A DNA stretch of 64,000 nt. It comes from Bacteroides pyogenes DSM 20611 = JCM 6294. GTDB lineage: Bacteria; Bacteroidota; Bacteroidia; Bacteroidales; Bacteroidaceae. Below are positions 47,681 through 57,469 of the stretch, piece by piece. Each line of letters begins with the position of its first letter. Position 1 is the stretch's first letter. The stretch lies in NCBI RefSeq assembly GCF_000428105.1, contig NZ_KE386623.1, positions 72,670 to 136,669 on the forward strand. The letters are read 5' to 3'. The notes under the pieces were generated by a model. The model searched no databases. It worked only from the letters and a program-made list of their open reading frames with translations, and was not told where the DNA came from. The position numbers were made by a program, and so were the translations under genes.

Positions 47681-48289
47681 TCATGATTGTTGAAAAATAT
47701 CGGTTCCGAGAAATAATGCGAATAAGGGCAAATAGTCTTTCAGAGCTATTCGTAAAAGCTTCAGAGCCTGACTGATGCGGTAATTCACCGTTTGAGGCGA
47801 AACATTCAGCTTGTCGGCAATTTCCTTATGTGTCAATCGCTGGTTGCGATTCATTTCATACGCTTCCCGAAATTCTTCGGGAAGTTGCTTCAACGCTTCT
47901 TCGTAAAGCCGGAAGAGTTCATTCCCGATATAAAAATCAGGATTCTCAACCTCAGTTTCATACTTTTCCACGATTTCCTGATGCACCTTTCGCTTTACTT
48001 CAAAGTGAGACAGGCGGTTGAGCGCCTTGTTCTTGACAATTGTAAAAAGCAACGTTTTCAATGTCAGTTCGGGTAAAAGGGCCGAACGGTTCTCCCATAA
48101 CCACATCATAGTCTCTTGTACGATTTCTTCGACTTCGTCCTGTTGGCTTACATATTGCGAACAAAAAGCGCACAGCCTGCGGAAGTAATATCGGTAAACC
48201 GTATCGAATACCGATTCTTCCCCTGCCCGTAAAGCCTTGATGACGAGCCTGTTGTTTTCGATATCTAAATGTACGGGAGCTTGAGACAT
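47681..48289 (-). CDS. ECF-type sigma-70 factor of the N-glycan PUL
   Basis: A 202-residue extracytoplasmic-function sigma factor: region 2 (about 20-90, with FDTVYRYYFRRLCAFC and VEEIVQETMMWLWEN) and region 4 (about 130-185, with LPEEFREAYEMNRNQRLTHKEIA). It has the form found next to SusC/D pairs in Bacteroides. It should direct RNA polymerase to the susC promoter once released by its anti-sigma factor. Unusually it is transcribed away from the FecR gene, with 198 bp between the two starts; in most such pairs sigma and anti-sigma lie in one operon. Confidence 0.92.
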   Translation of the reverse strand: MSQAPVHLDIENNRLVIKALRAGEESVFDTVYRYYFRRLCAFCSQYVSQQDEVEEIVQETMMWLWENRSALLPELTLKTLLFTIVKNKALNRLSHFEVKRKVHQEIVEKYETEVENPDFYIGNELFRLYEEALKQLPEEFREAYEMNRNQRLTHKEIADKLNVSPQTVNYRISQALKLLRIALKDYLPLFALFLGTDIFQQS

Positions 48290-48314
48290 TCCTTGTTTTT
48301 CTGTTTATACAGAG

Positions 48315-48346
48315 CAAAAGTAGTCCAAAAAAAGGAGACGGCAAAA
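48315..48346 (-). promoter_or_regulatory. Promoter of the ECF sigma gene
   Basis: On the minus strand TTTTTG, 19 bases, then TACTTTTG (48322-48315), 26 bases before the start codon. Confidence 0.65.
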
Positions 48347-48410
48347 ATGTTCTGTTCAAAAAGCCGGAAAGTTATGTTGTTATATACAATATTTTTTCCT
48401 GTGGCTTTAG

Positions 48411-48418
48411 TATATTTG
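48411..48418 (+). promoter_or_regulatory. Candidate promoter -7 element of the anti-sigma gene
   Basis: TATATTTG fits TAnnTTTG; the start codon at 48488 is about 70 bases downstream. No -33 box at the usual distance. Confidence 0.45.
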
Positions 48419-48487
48419 CGTAGTTAATTGTATTATTATAAAACAGACTTTTAGTTTTTGAAAGAAAAAAGGTATCGAAATTAAAAC

Positions 48488-49486
48488 ATGGATGAAACTA
48501 TATTGATAAACTATTTGCGTGAGCAATGCGATGAGGAAGAATGTAAGCAGGTGGAGAGATGGACGGAAGAATCTCCTGAAAACCGCCGGACACTGGAACA
48601 ACTCTATTGCACACTTTTCATAGGCGATCGTATTGCTGCGATGAATGTTGCGGACACGGAAGCGTCGCTGCGGAAGTTTAAATCGGCCATTCGCGAGCGT
48701 GAAGAAGAAAGCAAAAAAGAACGCAAAGTTTTATCTCTCCGCTGGCGACGCGGGCTGAGTGTCGCAGCAGCTTTTCTGACGGGACTCGTTATTGCCGGAG
48801 GAATATCATGGGGATTGCTGTCAGGTAAGCTCTCCGATTATGTGGTTGCCACCACGGGAGGACAAAGGGCGCAGACCGTGCTTCCCGATGGAAGTAAGGT
48901 CTGGTTGAACGGAGCGACACGATTGACCTATCATCACTCTTTCTGGAACTCGAAGCGGCAAGTGTCTTTGTCGGGCGAAGCATATTTTGAAGTGAATCAT
49001 AATAAACGCGCTCCCTTTATTGTACATAGCGGACGGATAAAAACATGCGTGTTGGGAACTAAATTCAATGTGCGTGCCCGCGAAGAAGAGAATCGGGTGG
49101 TCACTACTTTGCTTCAGGGATCTGTTCGGATAGATTCTCCGAAGACAGAAGGGAAGGGGATTTTACTTAAACCCGGACAAACGTTGGACATGAATGCCAC
49201 GACTTATAGTTCCAAGCTTATAGAATATGGAAAACCCGGCGAGGTATTGCTGTGGATAAAAGGGCGTCTGACTTTCAACCGGAGTTCTTTACAGGCGATT
49301 ACCTCTACAATGGAGAAAGTGTACGATGTTCAATTTGTGTATGAAGACGAGCAGTTGAAGTCGGAACAGTTTACAGGCGAGTTTTCGACAGACAGTACGC
49401 CGGACGAAATACTGAATGTGCTGATGCATACCAACCATTTCAGCTACCGGCAAGAAGGAAGAATGATTTATTTGTTTAAAAAATAG
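48488..49486 (+). CDS. FecR-family anti-sigma factor
   Basis: A 332-residue inner-membrane protein. A cytoplasmic N-terminal sigma-binding part (1-85) is followed by one transmembrane helix (about 88-112, LSVAAAFLTGLVIAGG), a periplasmic FecR domain (VLPDGSKVWLNGATRLTY, SGEAYFEV) and a C-terminal DUF4974 domain (about 255-332). It should hold the ECF sigma factor inactive until the STN domain of the neighbouring SusC signals that substrate is bound. A terminator follows at 49526, so it is separated from susC. Confidence 0.93.
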   Translation: MDETILINYLREQCDEEECKQVERWTEESPENRRTLEQLYCTLFIGDRIAAMNVADTEASLRKFKSAIREREEESKKERKVLSLRWRRGLSVAAAFLTGLVIAGGISWGLLSGKLSDYVVATTGGQRAQTVLPDGSKVWLNGATRLTYHHSFWNSKRQVSLSGEAYFEVNHNKRAPFIVHSGRIKTCVLGTKFNVRAREEENRVVTTLLQGSVRIDSPKTEGKGILLKPGQTLDMNATTYSSKLIEYGKPGEVLLWIKGRLTFNRSSLQAITSTMEKVYDVQFVYEDEQLKSEQFTGEFSTDSTPDEILNVLMHTNHFSYRQEGRMIYLFKK

Positions 49487-49525
49487 GGTTTTCATAGATA
49501 TAAAATTAGGTAAAAGGTTGGTTAG

Positions 49526-49567
49526 ACCGGTTTCATGGGTGAAATATACCAGTGGAACCGGTTTTTT
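49526..49567 (+). terminator. Intrinsic terminator after the FecR gene
   Basis: ACCGGTTTCA pairs with TGGAACCGGT (10 bp, one G-T), followed by TTTTTT. It separates the anti-sigma gene from susC. Confidence 0.8.
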
Positions 49568-49859
49568 ATTTTTTCAGACAAACGAAGTGAAGTCTGAAAA
49601 AGCCCGCCGCCTTTTTTTCAAAGCCCGCCGTCTTTTTTTCTCGCTTCTTTTGAAAAAAAACGTTTTTTATTTAGTAAGGTAGTAAACTCAACTGTACTAC
49701 TATCAAATAACCTGATTTTAAAGTATAATCTTTTAAATAATACATGTATGAAAAATAACAGTACTTAAAAAAGCACTTCTCTGCTATAATCCGCAATGAA
49801 ACAGCGGATTTCCGATTGATCCCAATCTATTTATAAATACTAAATTAAAAACGAATTAA
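49568..49859. other. Leader/promoter region of the N-glycan susC operon
   Basis: No gene. It contains two adjacent 21-bp copies of AAAGCCCGCCG(C/T)CTTTTTTTC (49599-49619 and 49620-49640), a GTAGTA/TACTAC inverted repeat near 49678-49700, and an AATCCGC/GCGGATT hairpin (about 49787-49820) shortly before susC. No good TAnnTTTG is seen, as expected for a promoter read by the ECF sigma factor. Confidence 0.55.
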
Positions 49860-52800
49860 ATGAAAGACATCATGAAACACAAGTTTTCCTACTTGTTACT
49901 TTTCCTTTTGTTGTTTTCGACTTTTACCTCGGCCTATGGGCAGGAGCGTCTGATCACTCTTGATAAGAAGAATGCCCCGTTGAGCGTTGTGCTGAAAGAA
50001 ATCGAAAAACAAACATCCATGTCGGTGGTATACAACACGAACGACATTAACATAAACCGCAGTGTATCTATAAAAGTATCCGGCCAGTCACTTAATCAAG
50101 TCATGAGTCAACTTCTCAGAGGCACTGGCGTAAGTCATTCAATAGTAGACAAACACATTGTTTTGTCTGCTCAAAAATCGCAAGAGCAACAGCAGCAAAA
50201 AAAGACCCCGATTGCATTGAGCGGCAATGTGACGGATGGTACCGGCGAGCCGTTGATCGGTGTAAGTGTTTTCGTAAAAGGAACTTCCAACGGCACGGTA
50301 ACCGATATGGACGGAAACTTTAAACTCAACGCTTCTAAAGGCGATATCGTAGAAGTTTCCTATATCGGTTATGCTTCTCAGACAATCACCGTAAGCAATG
50401 CTCAGCCTCTGAAAATTGTGATGGCGGAAGATTCGAAAGCTTTGGATGAAGTAGTAGTTACCGCATTGGGTATCAAACGTTCGGAGAAGGCGTTGAGCTA
50501 CAATGTTCAGAAAGTGGGTAATGAAGCATTGACAGCAGTGAAAGACGCAAACTTCATGAATAGCCTGAATGGTAAGGTTGCCGGTGTGAATATTCAGCGT
50601 AGTGCTTCCGGAGTCGGTGGCGGTACACGTGTGGTTATGCGTGGAAATAAATCGATCAGCGGCGATAATAATGTATTATATGTTGTAGACGGTATACCTA
50701 TCGGTAATCAAGCCAATAGAAGCGGCGATGGTACGGGATTCGGCGGAGCTACTTCCGGTGAGGGGATCGCCAATTTTAATCCTGACGATATTGAAAGTTT
50801 GTCCGTTTTGACAGGACCTTCAGCAGCAGCTCTTTATGGTGCAAGTGCAGCCAACGGTGTTATTTTGATTAATACGAAAAAGGGAGCGGCAGGAAAAGTT
50901 CAAGTTAATGTTTCATCTTCTGTAGAGTTCGCGAATCCTTTCGTTCTGCCTAAATTCCAAAACAGATACGGTAACTATGAAGGCGACTATACATCATGGG
51001 GAGATAAATTGGAAATGGCGAGTTCTTACGAACCGAAGAATTTTTTCCAAACAGGAACTCTGTTTAACAACTCATTTAACCTGTCTACGGGTACAGAGAA
51101 AAATCAAACTTATTTCTCTGCTTCAGCAGTGAATTCCGATGGAATGGTCATAAATAATAAATATCATCGCTATAATGTGACGCTTCGTAATACGGCGAAA
51201 ATGTTGAATGACAAGTTAACACTCGATCTTTCGGCAAGCTATGTACGTGAGTTTTACAATAACATGGTTTCTTATGGCACTTACTTCAATCCCATTGTTG
51301 GGGCATATCTATATCCTCGTGGAATGAATTTTGAGCAAGAAAAATATTTTGAGCGTATCAATGAGGAGAAAGGTTATAATGTGCAACAATGGGGAGCCGG
51401 TGATTTGGGTATGGACATACAAAATCCTTATTGGATTGCTTACAGAAATGTTCGTCCCGAAGTAAAAGACCGGTATATGATGTATGCTTCATTAAAATAT
51501 CAGATTCGTGATTATTTGGATGTTTCGGGACGTTTGCGTTTAGACAATACGTATACTGAGAAAGAAGACAAACGTTATGCTTCTACTTTCAGTACGTTTG
51601 CTGCAGAAAACGGAAGATATATTTATTCGAACGAAAGCTTTAAGCAAAAGTATGCGGATATTATGGCTAACTTTAATAAACAATTGGCCGAAAATTATCA
51701 TTTGCAAGCGAATGCCGGTATTTCTTTCGAAGAATATGATACAAAAGGAAGAGGATATGGCGGCGATCTTTTACTCACTCCGAATAAGTTTATCTTTGAT
51801 AATGTAAATCCTCAAAAATCAGCAGCTACTCAATCCGGAGGAGATAGCCGTAAACGTAATTTTGCCATGTTTGCTTCTGCTGAACTTGCATGGAAATCCG
51901 CACTTTATCTTACATTGACCGGACGTGGCGATAAGCCTTCTCAGTTGGTTAATACAGATAATGAATGGGTATTTTATCCTTCGGTAGGTGTTTCGGCCTT
52001 GATTACCGAATTACTCCCTGAGAGCACGCGCCATTCAATCAGCCCGGTTTTGGGATATCTTAAGCTGAGAGGTTCGTTTACCAAAGTAGGTTCTCCTATT
52101 CCGTTTACAGGACTTACTCCAAATACTGTTACTCACAAATTAACAGGTGGAACTATCGAGTCGTTCGAATACTATCCATTGGGTAGCTTTAAGCCTGAGG
52201 AGACTCGTTCATTCGAATTGGGTATCGACTCCAGATGGTTGAACAATACGATAACCTTAGGAGTTACTCTTTATCATTCAAATACGCGTAATCAGTTGCT
52301 GAAAGCTGATATGCCTGAAGGTTCCGGATATAAATATATGTTTGTCCAAGCCGGAAATGTTCAGAATCGCGGTATAGAAATAACTTTAGGTTATGATCAA
52401 ACTTTTGGCGGATTTAATTATAATACTTCGTTTACAGCTACTGCCAATAGAAACAAGATCAAAAAACTTGCTTCAAATGTGAAAAATCCGGTCACTGGCG
52501 AAGTGAAAGATTTGAAAGATATCAAAATAGGACGCTTCCGTTTGCGCGAAGGCGGTGAAATGGGAGATATTTATGCCGATGAATGGATCAAAAGAGATCA
52601 GGATAACTATGTGGTATATACGCCCGGACAGTCGATAGCTACGGAAACTACTACACCTTACAAGTTGGGAAGTGTTAATCCGAAATGGAACTTAGGTTGG
52701 AGAAACGGATTCAATTATAAAGGTGTTAGTTTGAATCTTTTGTTCAATGCCCGTATCGGTGGAGTGGGAATCTCCAAAACACAGGCAGCATTAGATAAAT

Positions 52801-53165
52801 ATGGTGTATCGGAGGCGTCGGCTGATGCCCGGGATTTGGGATATATCAGCATGGGCAATATAAAAGTGCAGCCTAAAGACTTTTATAATACAGTTTATAA
52901 TCTTGATTCTTACTATGTTTATTCTGCTACGAATGTTCGTTTGCAGGAAGCTACTTTAGGATACACCTTCCCTAATAAATGGTTTAAAGGCGTGATAAGA
53001 AACTTGAATTTGTCTGTATATGGCACTAACTTGTGGATGATTTATAACAAGGCTCCTTTCGATCCCGAGTTGACGGCATCTACCGGTACTTTCGGACAAG
53101 GATATGATTACTTCATGTTGCCGAGCCAACGTACTTTTGGCTTTAGCTTGAAGTTTGGTTTCTAA
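49860..53165 (+). CDS. SusC/RagA TonB-dependent transporter with STN domain (N-glycan PUL)
   Basis: A 1101-residue outer-membrane transporter. Signal peptide (about 1-30), STN/secretin-TonB short N-terminal domain (about 33-100, LDKKNAPLSVVLKEIEKQ), carboxypeptidase-D-like domain (about 115-190), plug (about 200-320) and barrel ending in LKFGF. The STN domain is the part that contacts a FecR anti-sigma factor, so this protein both imports the glycan and reports it. A second ATG at 49872 (MKHKFSYLL) could also be the start. It leads an operon with susD, GH18 and the LamG protein. Confidence 0.94.
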   Translation: MKDIMKHKFSYLLLFLLLFSTFTSAYGQERLITLDKKNAPLSVVLKEIEKQTSMSVVYNTNDININRSVSIKVSGQSLNQVMSQLLRGTGVSHSIVDKHIVLSAQKSQEQQQQKKTPIALSGNVTDGTGEPLIGVSVFVKGTSNGTVTDMDGNFKLNASKGDIVEVSYIGYASQTITVSNAQPLKIVMAEDSKALDEVVVTALGIKRSEKALSYNVQKVGNEALTAVKDANFMNSLNGKVAGVNIQRSASGVGGGTRVVMRGNKSISGDNNVLYVVDGIPIGNQANRSGDGTGFGGATSGEGIANFNPDDIESLSVLTGPSAAALYGASAANGVILINTKKGAAGKVQVNVSSSVEFANPFVLPKFQNRYGNYEGDYTSWGDKLEMASSYEPKNFFQTGTLFNNSFNLSTGTEKNQTYFSASAVNSDGMVINNKYHRYNVTLRNTAKMLNDKLTLDLSASYVREFYNNMVSYGTYFNPIVGAYLYPRGMNFEQEKYFERINEEKGYNVQQWGAGDLGMDIQNPYWIAYRNVRPEVKDRYMMYASLKYQIRDYLDVSGRLRLDNTYTEKEDKRYASTFSTFAAENGRYIYSNESFKQKYADIMANFNKQLAENYHLQANAGISFEEYDTKGRGYGGDLLLTPNKFIFDNVNPQKSAATQSGGDSRKRNFAMFASAELAWKSALYLTLTGRGDKPSQLVNTDNEWVFYPSVGVSALITELLPESTRHSISPVLGYLKLRGSFTKVGSPIPFTGLTPNTVTHKLTGGTIESFEYYPLGSFKPEETRSFELGIDSRWLNNTITLGVTLYHSNTRNQLLKADMPEGSGYKYMFVQAGNVQNRGIEITLGYDQTFGGFNYNTSFTATANRNKIKKLASNVKNPVTGEVKDLKDIKIGRFRLREGGEMGDIYADEWIKRDQDNYVVYTPGQSIATETTTPYKLGSVNPKWNLGWRNGFNYKGVSLNLLFNARIGGVGISKTQAALDKYGVSEASADARDLGYISMGNIKVQPKDFYNTVYNLDSYYVYSATNVRLQEATLGYTFPNKWFKGVIRNLNLSVYGTNLWMIYNKAPFDPELTASTGTFGQGYDYFMLPSQRTFGFSLKFGF

Positions 53166-53193
53166 TCTTTTTAAAATACTAAATTTTTGTGAT

Positions 53194-54834
53194 ATGAAAA
53201 TAAAGAAATACATATACCCGCTATTGGCGCTTTTGATGTTATCGGCCTGCGATTATGAAGAAGTTAACAAAAGCACTACAGGGGTAACGGATGATGATTT
53301 GAAAGCCGGAGGACTGTTGTATGGAGCTCGCTTTTTGGAAATGCAACAACTTGTTATACCGATAGGTTCTCCTTCTAAAACGACAGGCCCGGGTAACGAT
53401 TTGCAAAATACAGACCTCATATCTTCCGGGAATTATATCGGTTATTTCGGTAATAATAATAACTGGAATTTCAGTCTCGAATCTAATTGGAATTTTCCGG
53501 CACATCGTATGGGATATGCTTTTGAAAACTTTTATTCCAACATGTTCCGTCCGTGGAGTGAAATTCATTTGAAACTGAAAAGCTCTGATGACCCTAAAGA
53601 TAGAGAAGTGGCAGCTGTTATCGATATTGTAAAAATATTGGGATGGCTACGTGCTACGGATGTTTTTGGTCCTATCGTTTATACGAAAGCAGGGTTGGGA
53701 GAAACTTCGCCAATACCGGATAGTCAAGAGGTGATTTATAAACACATGCTTGCCGATTTGGCAAAAGATGCGGAGGTACTGAATAAAGCAATTTCTAAAG
53801 TAATGCCGAGATATGATCTCATTTATGACGGGGATGTTTCCAAATGGACGAAATTAGCCAATTCACTCATGTTGCGCATGGCTGTCAGGATGCATTTTAA
53901 AGATAAAACATTGGCTACCGAGTATATCAGTAAAGCTTTGGATCCGGCTAATGGAGGAGTGATTGAATCGCAGGGGGATGAAGCCAAAATCGGTGATTCT
54001 GCGAAAATGCCTTTATTAAATTCAATGATTGCTTCTATCGATTATAAGGAAACCCGGCTTGGGGCTACTATTTGGTCTTATATGGACGGTTTTAATGACC
54101 CGCGTTTATCTGTGCTTTTCACTAAAGGTCAATGGAGGAATAAGGAAGGCTTTTTTCCGGTTGCTCCTACTAATTCGGAACCGAAAAGAACAGGTCCAAA
54201 TAGCGCGGAATTTGCTTCTGTTCCCAAAGTGACTCCTGCTTCTCCTCTTTATTGGTTCAGGGCCTCCGAAACATATTTCTTAAAAGCGGAAGCGGCTCTT
54301 TATAAGCTGACTGCAGGAAGTGCATCCGAGTTCTACGAAAAAGGAGTACGAATGTCATTTGATGAAAATAAAGTAGGCAATGCTGATGCGTATTTGACAC
54401 AAGAAGATGTCAAACCTACTGCGTTGAGGTGGGATAATTATTATTACGGTATTAATGCTTGGTACACATGTGATATTTCTGATGGAAATATAACTCCCAA
54501 GTGGAATGATGCAGATACAGATGAGAAAAAACTACAGCGTATCATTACACAGAAATATTTGGCGCTTTATCCTAATGCTGTAGAAGCTTGGACAGAATAT
54601 CGTCGTACCGGATATCCTTATTTGATGAAGCCTATGGATGGAGGAGCTTATGCCAGAATCGGAGCTACTCTTGAAGACGGTCTGAAGACTCCCGAGCGGT
54701 TTAAATATTCGCCTAAGTTTTACAGCGATGATGTGACTCAAGGTTTGGTTACAGGCTTATTGGGCGGTGAAGACCAAGGTGCTACCAGACTATGGTGGGT
54801 ACGTGACGATCGTCCCAAACAGCCAAACAATTAA
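53194..54834 (+). CDS. SusD-like lipoprotein, SusD-like_2 group (N-glycan PUL)
   Basis: A 546-residue lipoprotein starting at MKIKKYIYPLL (ATG 53194); upstream in-frame codons overlap susC and are not used. The lipobox is MLSAC. The fold is the divergent SusD-like_2 type: FYSNMFRPWSEIHLKLK, ANSLMLRMAVRMHFKD and the C-terminal YLALYPNAVEAWTEYRRTGYP. It would bind high-mannose glycan or glycopeptide above the SusC channel. It is 28 bp after susC and 34 bp before the GH18 gene. Confidence 0.92.
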   Translation: MKIKKYIYPLLALLMLSACDYEEVNKSTTGVTDDDLKAGGLLYGARFLEMQQLVIPIGSPSKTTGPGNDLQNTDLISSGNYIGYFGNNNNWNFSLESNWNFPAHRMGYAFENFYSNMFRPWSEIHLKLKSSDDPKDREVAAVIDIVKILGWLRATDVFGPIVYTKAGLGETSPIPDSQEVIYKHMLADLAKDAEVLNKAISKVMPRYDLIYDGDVSKWTKLANSLMLRMAVRMHFKDKTLATEYISKALDPANGGVIESQGDEAKIGDSAKMPLLNSMIASIDYKETRLGATIWSYMDGFNDPRLSVLFTKGQWRNKEGFFPVAPTNSEPKRTGPNSAEFASVPKVTPASPLYWFRASETYFLKAEAALYKLTAGSASEFYEKGVRMSFDENKVGNADAYLTQEDVKPTALRWDNYYYGINAWYTCDISDGNITPKWNDADTDEKKLQRIITQKYLALYPNAVEAWTEYRRTGYPYLMKPMDGGAYARIGATLEDGLKTPERFKYSPKFYSDDVTQGLVTGLLGGEDQGATRLWWVRDDRPKQPNN

Positions 54835-54868
54835 TCAAAGTATTAAATTGATATTAAATTAAAGTCTT

Positions 54869-55978
54869 ATGAAATTAAAAAGATATTTGTATTTAAGTTT
54901 GATTGCGGGGCTTATTTCCAGTTGTTCCGAGTGGACTGACATAGAGAAAGAAACCTATGAGAACCAAGAAGGATTTGAGCGTTATATACCGTTGATCGAT
55001 GCCCAAAGCGAGGAGGATCTTACTCCTACAATGAGAGAGTATTACGCAAAGATTAGAGAATATCGTAAAACTCCGCACGTGAAAGGATTCGGTTGGTTTG
55101 GAAACTGGACAGGAAAAGGTGACAATGCTCAGAATTACCTGAAGATGCTTCCCGATAGTGTCGATTTTGTATCCATGTGGGGAACACGAGGTAATCTTTC
55201 GAAAGAACAAAAAGCCGACCTTAAGTTTTTCCAAGAAGTGAAAGGCGGAAAGGCATTGTTGTGCTGGATTGTACAAGATATTGGTAGTGCAATTACCCCT
55301 GCAGGGAAGGATATGCGTGAATATTGGGTGAATGAGAAGGGCGGCGGCGATGAAGTAAAAGCTTCTATTGCATACGCTGAAGCGATTTGCGATACGATTG
55401 AAAAGTATAATTTCGATGGATTCGACATCGACTACGAACCGGGATATGGTCATAGCGGTACTTTGGCAGATTATCAGGAAATCAGCCCGACAGGAAATAA
55501 AAAAATGCAGGCTTTTATTGAGACTCTATATAAGCGTTTGAATCCTGCGGGTAGAATGTTGGTGATGGATGGACAGCCTGAAAATTTGTCTAAAGAAACA
55601 TCGAAAATGATCGATCATTATATTTATCAAGCTTATTGGGAATCCCGCACAAGTTCTGTTATTGCTAAAATTACCAATCCTCATTTGCTTGATTGGGAGC
55701 GTAAAACCATTATTACTGTGGAATTTGAACAAACATGGAGAACCGGTGGTATATCGTATTATCAAAGCAGTGTACATCCGGAATTTAATGGTAAGCCGGG
55801 AGCGCAAATCTTTGATTATGCTACATTAGATCTTCCCAGCGGATTAAGAATCGGAGGTATCGGGACTTATCATATGGAGTATGATTTTAAAAACGATCCT
55901 CCGTATAAATGGTTGAGAACTGCATTATATTTGGGTAATCAAGTATATCCCGGCAAGTTTAACGTTGATAAAAAATAA
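54869..55978 (+). CDS. GH18 endo-beta-N-acetylglucosaminidase-like lipoprotein
   Basis: A 369-residue lipoprotein (LISSCSEW). The GH18 signature DGFDIDYEP is complete, with Glu190 as the expected catalytic acid and the preceding Asp positions of DxxDxDxE intact. In PULs of this layout the GH18 member cuts the chitobiose core of N-glycans, leaving one GlcNAc on the protein and releasing Man(n)-GlcNAc; BT3987 is the comparison I have in mind. As a lipoprotein within a sus operon it is probably exposed at the cell surface. The exact glycan type is inferred from the mannose enzymes downstream. Confidence 0.87.
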   Translation: MKLKRYLYLSLIAGLISSCSEWTDIEKETYENQEGFERYIPLIDAQSEEDLTPTMREYYAKIREYRKTPHVKGFGWFGNWTGKGDNAQNYLKMLPDSVDFVSMWGTRGNLSKEQKADLKFFQEVKGGKALLCWIVQDIGSAITPAGKDMREYWVNEKGGGDEVKASIAYAEAICDTIEKYNFDGFDIDYEPGYGHSGTLADYQEISPTGNKKMQAFIETLYKRLNPAGRMLVMDGQPENLSKETSKMIDHYIYQAYWESRTSSVIAKITNPHLLDWERKTIITVEFEQTWRTGGISYYQSSVHPEFNGKPGAQIFDYATLDLPSGLRIGGIGTYHMEYDFKNDPPYKWLRTALYLGNQVYPGKFNVDKK

Positions 55979-55984
55979 CAGCAT

Positions 55985-57166
55985 ATGAACAAGAAAATAT
56001 TTTTGGGATTAGCAGCAGGCCTTATGCTATTTGCTGCTTGTCAGAATGAATTATATAAGAATCCTTTAGAAGACTTTAAAGCTCCTCAAGGCATTTATGT
56101 GACTAATAAAGGAACTGTGCAAATCTTTGTGGAAGAAGGCCAGAGCACGGCTGTAAAGGAACTGAAAGTAGCTCTTGCACAAAAAAACGGCGAGGGGATT
56201 AAAGTTCGTATAGAAGCGGGAGACGAAGCACAGCTTGAAGCATACAACAAAAAGAACAATACGGAATACCTGATGCTACCGAAGAAAATGTACAATTTAT
56301 CCACGGATATGGTATTTGAACCCGGTGTAACTTTGCAGGCTATTCCATTAGTATTAAAAGATGTGGAATTTCCTCTTGCCGGAGATTATGCGTTACCGAT
56401 AAAAATTAAAGAAGGGTCGACTACCATCATCGATGGGGAAGATGAAGTTCTTCTTGTGCTGGAGAAGCGCATTCGAACAAAATCACTTCGTATGAAGGGT
56501 TACGGAAGCGAGAAGGCTGACATGTTCCCGAATGATTTCAAAGTAGATCAATGGACAATGGAGGTTATGGTCAATCGTGCATCCTATAATGCCAATAACC
56601 GTTCTATTTGCGGAACGAAACTGGTTCAGAATGCCGGTCCGCACGATGAAATTTATACTCGTTTCGGCGATGTGACTATCGATCCCAACCAACTTCAGAT
56701 CAAGACAGGGTCATCTCAAATCGATGTAGAGAAAAGTAAGTTTGCAGCCAAACCGGATACATGGTATATGCTTGCTTTCGTTTATGACGGACATAAGAAT
56801 ATGGTGTATGTAAATGGCGAACTGGTGGCGGAACGTGAGATAAGAACGGGGCCTTACGGTTTGATTGGTTTTTGGATTGGTGGATCCAATGAGTTGGTTC
56901 GTGAGGTTCGTTTTTGGAAAACTGCCCGTACAGCGAAACAGTTAAAGGCTTATACTTGGAAGATGGTAGACCCAACAGACGATAATCTGCTACTTTACTA
57001 TCCGGGCAACGGTAAGAAACGCGATGCGGCTACAGGAGAAATTGAGGATGATGAGACAATGATTTGGGATTGGAGTAATAGTGCCCAGCATTTACCTAAG
57101 CCGAGTGGTGCAACATTTGATGATAATGGAGGAAAATATTATACTTTCCCGATAGAAGAGAAATGA
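55985..57166 (+). CDS. DUF1735/LamG surface glycan-binding lipoprotein
   Basis: A 393-residue lipoprotein (MLFAACQN). Residues about 30-150 are a DUF1735-like beta domain (VTNKGTVQIFVEEGQSTAVKELKV); residues about 170-390 form a concanavalin/LamG-like jelly roll (WTMEVMVNRASYN, KPDTWYMLAFVYDGHKNMVYVNGE). No catalytic residues are apparent. It lies 6 bp after GH18 and is probably an accessory surface protein that holds glycoprotein for the endoglycosidase. The operon ends here at a hairpin (57212). Confidence 0.82.
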   Translation: MNKKIFLGLAAGLMLFAACQNELYKNPLEDFKAPQGIYVTNKGTVQIFVEEGQSTAVKELKVALAQKNGEGIKVRIEAGDEAQLEAYNKKNNTEYLMLPKKMYNLSTDMVFEPGVTLQAIPLVLKDVEFPLAGDYALPIKIKEGSTTIIDGEDEVLLVLEKRIRTKSLRMKGYGSEKADMFPNDFKVDQWTMEVMVNRASYNANNRSICGTKLVQNAGPHDEIYTRFGDVTIDPNQLQIKTGSSQIDVEKSKFAAKPDTWYMLAFVYDGHKNMVYVNGELVAEREIRTGPYGLIGFWIGGSNELVREVRFWKTARTAKQLKAYTWKMVDPTDDNLLLYYPGNGKKRDAATGEIEDDETMIWDWSNSAQHLPKPSGATFDDNGGKYYTFPIEEK

Positions 57167-57211
57167 TGTTGAACCGAAAATAATGGACTCGATAAACATC
57201 TGAAACATCAT

Positions 57212-57252
57212 AATCACCCCTGCTGCGGATATCTGTAGCAGGGGTGATTTTG
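57212..57252 (+). terminator. Intrinsic terminator at the end of the susCD-GH18 operon
   Basis: A perfect 13-bp stem AATCACCCCTGCT/AGCAGGGGTGATT with a 12-base loop; the T-tract is short (TTTTG). Confidence 0.75.
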
Positions 57253-57457
57253 TATGGAAAGCTTTGTTATCCTGTAAGGATAGGGTGGGCATATAAAAAG
57301 TTTTATACGAACGAATAGCTGTCAGGTTCTATATCTGTGGCTGTGATTGTTTTTTATTCTATGGTGATAATGAGAAAAAGTTTATAAATGCATTAGTAGT
57401 TTCCCCCTTTTAATTGTATTATATATAGTAATCACTAAAAAAGGATCTTTTATCTAT
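57253..57457. other. Spacer before the MFS gene
   Basis: About 200 bp, AT-rich, with no gene or strong hairpin. It should contain the control region for the MFS-GH130-GH92 operon. Confidence 0.4.
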
Positions 57458-57465
57458 TACGTTTG
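57458..57465 (+). promoter_or_regulatory. Possible -7 element directly in front of the MFS start codon
   Basis: TACGTTTG matches TAnnTTTG, but the ATG begins only 4 bases after it, so transcription would start at or just within the start codon. No -33 box. It may be chance. Confidence 0.3.
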
Positions 57466-57469
57466 AACT

